The notes under the pieces are model-generated. The model ran no database searches, was not told the origin of the DNA, and was given only the letters and a program-made list of their open reading frames with translations. The position numbers and the translations under genes are program-made. Shown one piece after another: positions 59,901 through 64,000 of a DNA stretch of 64,000 nucleotides. Position 1 is the first letter of the stretch. Every line of letters begins with the position of its first letter. Where the stretch lies: assembly GCA_905221605.1 (NCBI GenBank), contig CAJNDS010002235.1, positions 135,001 to 199,000 of the forward strand, in the 5' to 3' direction. The stretch comes from Symbiodinium natans (lineage: Eukaryota; Sar; Dinophyceae; Suessiales; Symbiodiniaceae).

Positions 59901-62598
59901 TACTGTTGGTTAGTAGGCAATGAGGGAATGAGGCACCCTATATCCCCCTATATATATATATATGTATATATAATACTCTTTGAGGGTTTATATGGGTACC
60001 TCATTTCCTCATTCCCTACTAACCAACAGTAAGCAGCAGGGAAGGCCACACATCTTACGCTTTCCCTCCCACGCCATGGAGCAGCCGCACGAATACCGGA
60101 GCCGCAAAATACCATTGAATCCACGAAGCAGTCTCATATAAATATCATGCAAACTACCCATATACTGACATGCCCATTCGAAAATTAAATCGGCCGCTAC
60201 ACTCTTGCGAGCACATGCTGCTACACTTGTCCTGTCGTTGAGCTGTTTTGGGTTGCCGGTTTAGACCCTGGAAAAGTATCCACTTTCTAGGTATAAGTAG
60301 CAATGATAGGAACCCAGAACCAAAAAGTATTAAAGTCTAGTACTCCAACACCCTAAACCCTATTAAGGTATAGTACTCCAAACCTAATTCGGGTGGAGCC
60401 ATGTCCTCGAGCACCATACATCCCAAGGACCTTTGGGGGCGGGACCTGAAATGCAAATGACATTCTTTTACTTCGAACATCCCCACCCTCTCTGGGCAGA
60501 GATACTCTGGGGTTGGGCACTCTACGGACACTCTGGGGTTGGGCACTCCAGGGGCACTCTGCGGTGATGAGGGAGGTGTAGACCGGGCGAGGAGAAGAGT
60601 TCCGGGCGAGAAAAAAGTCGAGTTTAACATCTAACAACCCCACACCGAGGGTGGGGAAAACAGGTTTGGGGATTTAGGCATGTAGGGTTTAGGGTTTTAG
60701 GGTTTAGGGTTTAGGGTAAAACTCTTAAGACACAACGTTCTACATGAAAGGCAAGGTCTAAAGGCCTGCGATTACGGGGCCTCGAAGCCCTAAAGTCTTG
60801 GCTACGAAGGTTTGAGAATAAATCCGGTAAACCCCCTCCCTGGTCCCTGAAACTTACCCAAAGGCTCCAATGTAGTTCCTTTTTGGGTCAATTTATAGGG
60901 GATTCTAGTATACTACCCCAAAAAGGTGCTACATAGGAGCCTGTGGGTAAACACGCACCCTAAACCCTAAACCCTAAACCCTGAACCCTGAACCCTAAAG
61001 CCTTCAGGTACTCACACAAACGGCCGCCGAAGTTGGTTGCGAGGCTGCAAAACCCAATGCAGTCGATTCCTTGGGCACCAGACGATCCGATGCCAAAAGG
61101 TGGTCAGGTTTTAGGGTTTTGGGGGTTCCGGGTTTGGGGTTTAGGGTTTGGGGTTTGGGGTTTGGGGTTTAGGGTTTAGGGTTTGGGGTTTAGGGTTGAG
61201 GGTTTGGGGATATGTAGCGCGCAGCTTGAGCACTGGACTGTTCAGTGTGTGCGTGTCGGCGAAAGAAGGCTCGTGCAACATTCGGGGGAATGGGACGAAG
61301 GTTTCGGGTTTCGGGTTTAGGGTCAAGTAAGGGTTTAGGGTTTGGGGTTTAATTAGGGTTTCGGGGTTAGGGTTTAGGGAGCAATGTCCGAGGTAAGCTG
61401 ACCTCCTTGCCTTGGTATATAAGTTCTATAGAGCTTCGGTTGGGGGATTCTAGGGTTTAAGCTTAGAGGTTAAGGCTGCTTGCAGTATTCCCCCCCCATC
61501 CTCCCTCTCTCCCTGTGGTGGGGGGTCGGAAGTGGGGTGGCCTGGCCACACCTACAAAGTAAACCGGTGCACCACGCAACGCAACAGGAAAAAAAAAAAA
61601 AAAAAAACTGAAATCCTACCGCAGCACAGCAAAGCGCTACAGCCAGACCGGACCCTTGTGAACTAAGCAACTTAGGACCCTCGGCTTTGGGGAGTTGAGG
61701 GCTTAGGGTTTAGGGTTTGGGGGTCAGGGAACGGGTTTAGGGTTTAGGGTTTAGGGTTTAGGGTTTAGGGTTTAGGGTTTAGGGTTTAGGGTTTAGGGAA
61801 CTAACTAAGCAAGGAAGAGGCGAGGTTCCGGCATAGTGGCACACGCCGGACTTTGCCGTCAAGCGCCCGGTGTGCTCCCATTCCTCAGATCGGGCGCCCT
61901 GCATCAGCCCTCATACCCCTACCGTCCGCAAATCCCTAAGGCCCTAGAGAGCCCTAACCCCAAACCCGAGACCCTAAACCCGGAACCCGAAACTCCCCAA
62001 ACCCGAAAGTCCTAAGCCCTAAGGCCCCCTGTAAAAAGCCCATGGAGAAGCCCTAAATCCTCAACCCTATATCCCAATTCCTCGCCGCGTACAGTGCACG
62101 ACGGCCTTTAGTACTGAGGTGGCCCTACTTCTCAGAAGATGAAGTAGGGGTTTGGGGTTTAAGATGGGAAATCGGGGGGGGGGGGGGGGGGTTAGATACT
62201 TCACACCTTACATAACGCCGCTAGGGAGAATCTAGCGTACACAGTTCCCAAACATCTCACTCAAAACCAGTCAGTAAACCCGAGACTCTGAACTCCGAAC
62301 CGCTAACCTCAAACCCTAAACCTTTAAACCCTTAAACCCTTAAACCCTTAAACCCTTAATCCTTTAAACCCTTACACCCTTAAACCCCTAAACCCTTAAA
62401 CCCTTAAACCCTTAAACCCTTAAACCCTTAAACCCTTAAACCCTTAAACCCTAAACCCTAAACCCTAAACCCTAAACCTCTCCTCCACACCCAGTGGCAG
62501 TCCACAAGCCGGGAAGGCACACCACCGAAGTCACTGTGTCGGGCAAACACTCCCAGGACTTGCTGCGCACTTCGTCGTCCACAAACTCCAGGCAGCCT
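57000..62598 (-). CDS. Channel gene 2: paralog, 3' half only (5' beyond window)
   Basis: Second channel gene of the same family, same strand, about 32 kb from the first. Recognised exons are 62598-62499 (cNMP domain, CLEFVDDEVRSKSWE), 61883-61829 (EWEHTGRLTAKSGVCHYA), 61069-61002 (IDCIGFCSLATNFGGRL), 59658-59620 (VLGILILG), 58545-58474 (GVRVTDISVPSARAEIV) and 57822-57770 (APRAEQFANMT). A possible last exon at about 57118-57040 reads SPEEIQSIIGDGVEGVSF and ends at TAG. Relative order matches gene 1 throughout. The transmembrane part would lie beyond 64000. Two introns of this copy are missing from gene 1. It probably arose by tandem duplication. Exact 3' exon ends are approximate. Confidence 0.65.
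57417..57750 (+). repeat. Homogenised 8-mer array (CCCCTAAA)n
   Basis: About forty units carry one extra C compared with the telomere unit, with a few CTCAACC and CTAGACC variants. A matching TTTAGGGG array on the other strand sense follows at 57862-57945. Confidence 0.95.
57770..57822 (-). CDS. Channel gene 2, 3' exon
   Basis: IPLSGLAPRAEQFANMT; counterpart of 25241-25294. It sits between the CCCCTAAA and TTTAGGGG arrays. Confidence 0.5.
58474..58545 (-). CDS. Channel gene 2, 3' exon
   Basis: EIEALEHQGVRVTDISVPSA then RAEI; acceptor AAAAG, GT donor ATT/GTCGTT, phase 0 both sides. Counterpart of 26765-26825. Confidence 0.55.
59148..59238. mobile_element. Hairpin element, family 2
   Basis: ACCTAAAGGCTCCAATGCAG to the complement GGAGCCTTTGGGTA. 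Confidence 0.75.
59355..59432 (-). CDS. Channel gene 2 exon-like island
   Basis: Reads QIWDAKGLREFHEDAQG on the minus strand; no counterpart found in gene 1. Confidence 0.35.
59452..59555 (+). repeat. Homogenised 8-mer array (CCCTATCA)n
   Basis: About thirteen perfect units flanked on both sides by ordinary CCCTAAA, a local variant expansion. Confidence 0.95.
59670..59782 (-). repeat. Telomere-like array (TTTAGGG)~16
   Basis: Perfect units. Confidence 0.95.
59899..60034. mobile_element. Hairpin element, family 5
   Basis: Terminal inverted repeats CTTACTGTTGGTTAGTAGG and complement, then AATGAGGGAATGAGG arms around a TATATATATA core. Confidence 0.8.
60855..60949. mobile_element. Hairpin element, family 2
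   Basis: TACCCAAAGGCTCCAATGTA to the complement; between exons of channel gene 2. Confidence 0.8.
61002..61069 (-). CDS. Channel gene 2, cNMP domain exon (C-terminal)
   Basis: IDCIGFCSLATNFGGRLCEY then LK, ending at a GC donor that runs directly into the repeat (CTGAAG/GCTTTAGGG). Confidence 0.7.
61829..61883 (-). CDS. Channel gene 2, cNMP domain exon (middle)
   Basis: EWEHTGRLTAKSGVCHYA; acceptor CTGAG (phase 0), GA-type donor GCCG/GAACC (phase 1). Both flanking introns are absent from gene 1. Confidence 0.7.
62308..62478 (+). repeat. Homogenised 8-mer array (CCCTTAAA)n
   Basis: About sixteen CCCTTAAA units followed by ordinary CCCTAAA. Confidence 0.95.
62499..62598 (-). CDS. Channel gene 2, cNMP domain exon (N-terminal)
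   Basis: GCLEFVDDEVRSKSWECLPD then VVCLPGLWT, ending at a GC donor (GGACT/GCCACT, phase 0). Counterpart of 29404-29523 plus the start of 29295. Confidence 0.65.
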
Positions 62599-62606
62599 CT
62601 CTTCTG

Positions 62607-62892
62607 GCTGGTTCTTCGTAGCCCAGAGACTCCAAAACCCCTTAATTAAGGAATATACCTTAAATCATATTAGGGTTCCCTTAATTAAGGAATATACCTT
62701 AAATCATATTAGGGTTCCCTTAATTAAGGAATATACCTTAAATCATATTAGGGTTCCTATTATAATTTAAGGTATATTCCTTAATTAAGGGGTTTTGGAG
62801 TCTCTGGGAGGGAATGAGGGAATGAGGGCCCTATGTAATCCCTTAAAGGGTGTAGAAAGGGCCTTTGTTTCCTCATTCCCCTACTAAGAACC
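62607..62892. mobile_element. Family 5 element split by a family 3 hairpin
   Basis: CTGGTTCTTCGTAG at the left and CTACTAAGAACCAG at the right are inverted repeats of one element. The family 3 hairpin (62622-62808) sits between the left repeat and the AGGGAATGAGGG arm. Confidence 0.75.
62622..62808. mobile_element. Family 3 hairpin with triplicated left arm
   Basis: A unit of about 41 bases (from CCTTAATTAAGGAATATACC to ATCATATTAGGGTT) is repeated three times in the left arm but present once in the right arm. Confidence 0.9.
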
Positions 62893-63387
62893 AGGCAGCC
62901 TCTCCTAGACGTACTAGACGTACTGGGGAATGAGGGAAGTAGGTACTGCATATCTCCGTCTGTATACCCTCTGAGGGACTAAGGGATTGTGGAGGCCTCC
63001 CCTACGGCTGAAAGGGCTCTTATTCTAAGGCTGTTGGGCCCAACGGCCTTCTTACAAACAAACAGCTTTTGGGGCTATGTTGAGCCTAAAGGCTCCAAGA
63101 GATCTGCATCGCGAATTTCGGAAGCCTTTTGGGGGAGTGAAACGCACGGAGCCTGCTTCCGAAATTTCTCAAAAGCTAAGAACCACTTGAGGTGGAGAGC
63201 TGCCAGTCACAGGCCCTATGTGGGGTTCTAGGGATCTACGGTTCTGCTCTAGGGAGGAATTGGGGTTTAGGGTTTTAGGGTTTTAGGGTTTTGCCAGGGG
63301 TGTTTAGGGGTGTTAGGTCCGCTCTAGGGATAGGGCTCAGGGTGCTGGAGGGTGAGCGTGAGGGTTTGGGAGCCCAGGGCTTCATTA

Positions 63388-63448
63388 GGGTTTAGGGTTT
63401 AGGGTTTAGGGTTTAGGGTTTAGGGTTTAGGGTTTAGGGTTTAGGGTA
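63388..63448 (-). repeat. Telomere-like array (TTTAGGG)~8
   Basis: Last sizeable array of the window. Confidence 0.95.
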
Positions 63449-64000
63449 TGTTTACTTTGAGGGGTGTAGGGCTCACAGGGTTGGTGCAGCTGAGTGGGCC
63501 CTTCACACCCAATTCTCGGGGTACCCTCCTTAGTATGGGCCTTTAACCTTATACACCCCTTACGTACCCTGTAAAACCTGAGGGCCCCTACTTCAGGATT
63601 CGGAGCCGGGGAGGCTTGGTCGACCCTATGAAGGCTACAAATATGGTCCGCAGTATGTGATTTCCAGGGTTCCTTACTAGGGGCCTTTATACGACCAGTC
63701 TTTCACAGGGAGTACATTAGGGGGTGCTATAATCCCAAGTGGTCAAAATTAATGGCTTTTTCTCCCGAAAAATAGGTTGCAACCAGTTACCTGGAGCCCG
63801 GCTTTAAGCACTCAAGAACCTCCAAGTGCTGGCCTTAGATTTGTCTGGAGGGCTCTCGAGATCTCCTCACCAAACCGTAAACCCTGAAGCCTAAACCCTA
63901 AACCCTAAATCCTAAACCCTAAAGACCAAGCCCTAAACCTAAACCCTCTAAACCCTAGTAGATTCAGTAAATTGGGGGGGGGGGGGGGGGGTACAACCCC

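Overview
The window looks like a nuclear contig of a dinoflagellate. The evidence is the Arabidopsis-type telomere repeat TTTAGGG/CCCTAAA scattered through it, long runs of genes on one strand (every gene I could support is on the minus strand), and small introns with GT, GC and probably GA 5' splice sites. A multi-exon minus-strand gene encodes a six-helix channel with a cyclic-nucleotide domain, of a kind dinoflagellates have in many copies. No rRNA, tRNA or organelle genes were seen. Species is not determinable here.

Region 1 (1-17.4 kb) is a compact head-to-tail cluster of six minus-strand genes with short introns. In gene order they are: a large hAT-like transposase-type gene (17349-12197, four exons), a cysteine-rich zinc-binding protein (12057-11194), a proline-rich/coiled-coil/SR-like protein (10334-8311), an intact DNA cytosine-5 methyltransferase in two exons (5644-3084), a small protein (2314-1990) and an unrecognised gene cut by the window start (1812-1). 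Between them lie a 1.3 kb satellite array with palindrome-ended units (about 6.1-7.45 kb), microsatellites and two telomere-like blocks. The methyltransferase next to a transposase-like gene recalls reported mobile-element-borne methyltransferases of dinoflagellates.

Region 2 (18.7-64 kb) at first looks like junk: dozens of short telomere-repeat arrays in both orientations, hairpin-forming elements and G/C homopolymers. Reading the minus strand between the arrays uncovers a chain of short exons (about 35-190 nt). In order they give an N-terminal helical region (from an ATG at 54623), S1, S2, S3, an S4 helix with arginine at every third residue, S5, a pore helix, S6, the C-linker and a cNMP-binding domain. 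Splice phases fit at most joins. A second, paralogous copy of the 3' half lies 32 kb away (about 57-62.6 kb), same strand and exon order, and its 5' half runs off the window end.

The main discovery is the intron architecture. Most introns of these channel genes have a telomere-repeat array within tens of bases of each splice site, most often TTTAGGG at the 5' end and CCCTAAA at the 3' end, with hairpin MITE-like elements inside. In several places the array itself supplies the GT or AG. Comparing the two copies shows two introns present in one and absent from the other. Two hairpin elements are interrupted by telomere arrays, so arrays were inserted after the elements. This suggests recent intron growth or birth by telomere-repeat insertion, perhaps with intron ends pairing in the transcript.
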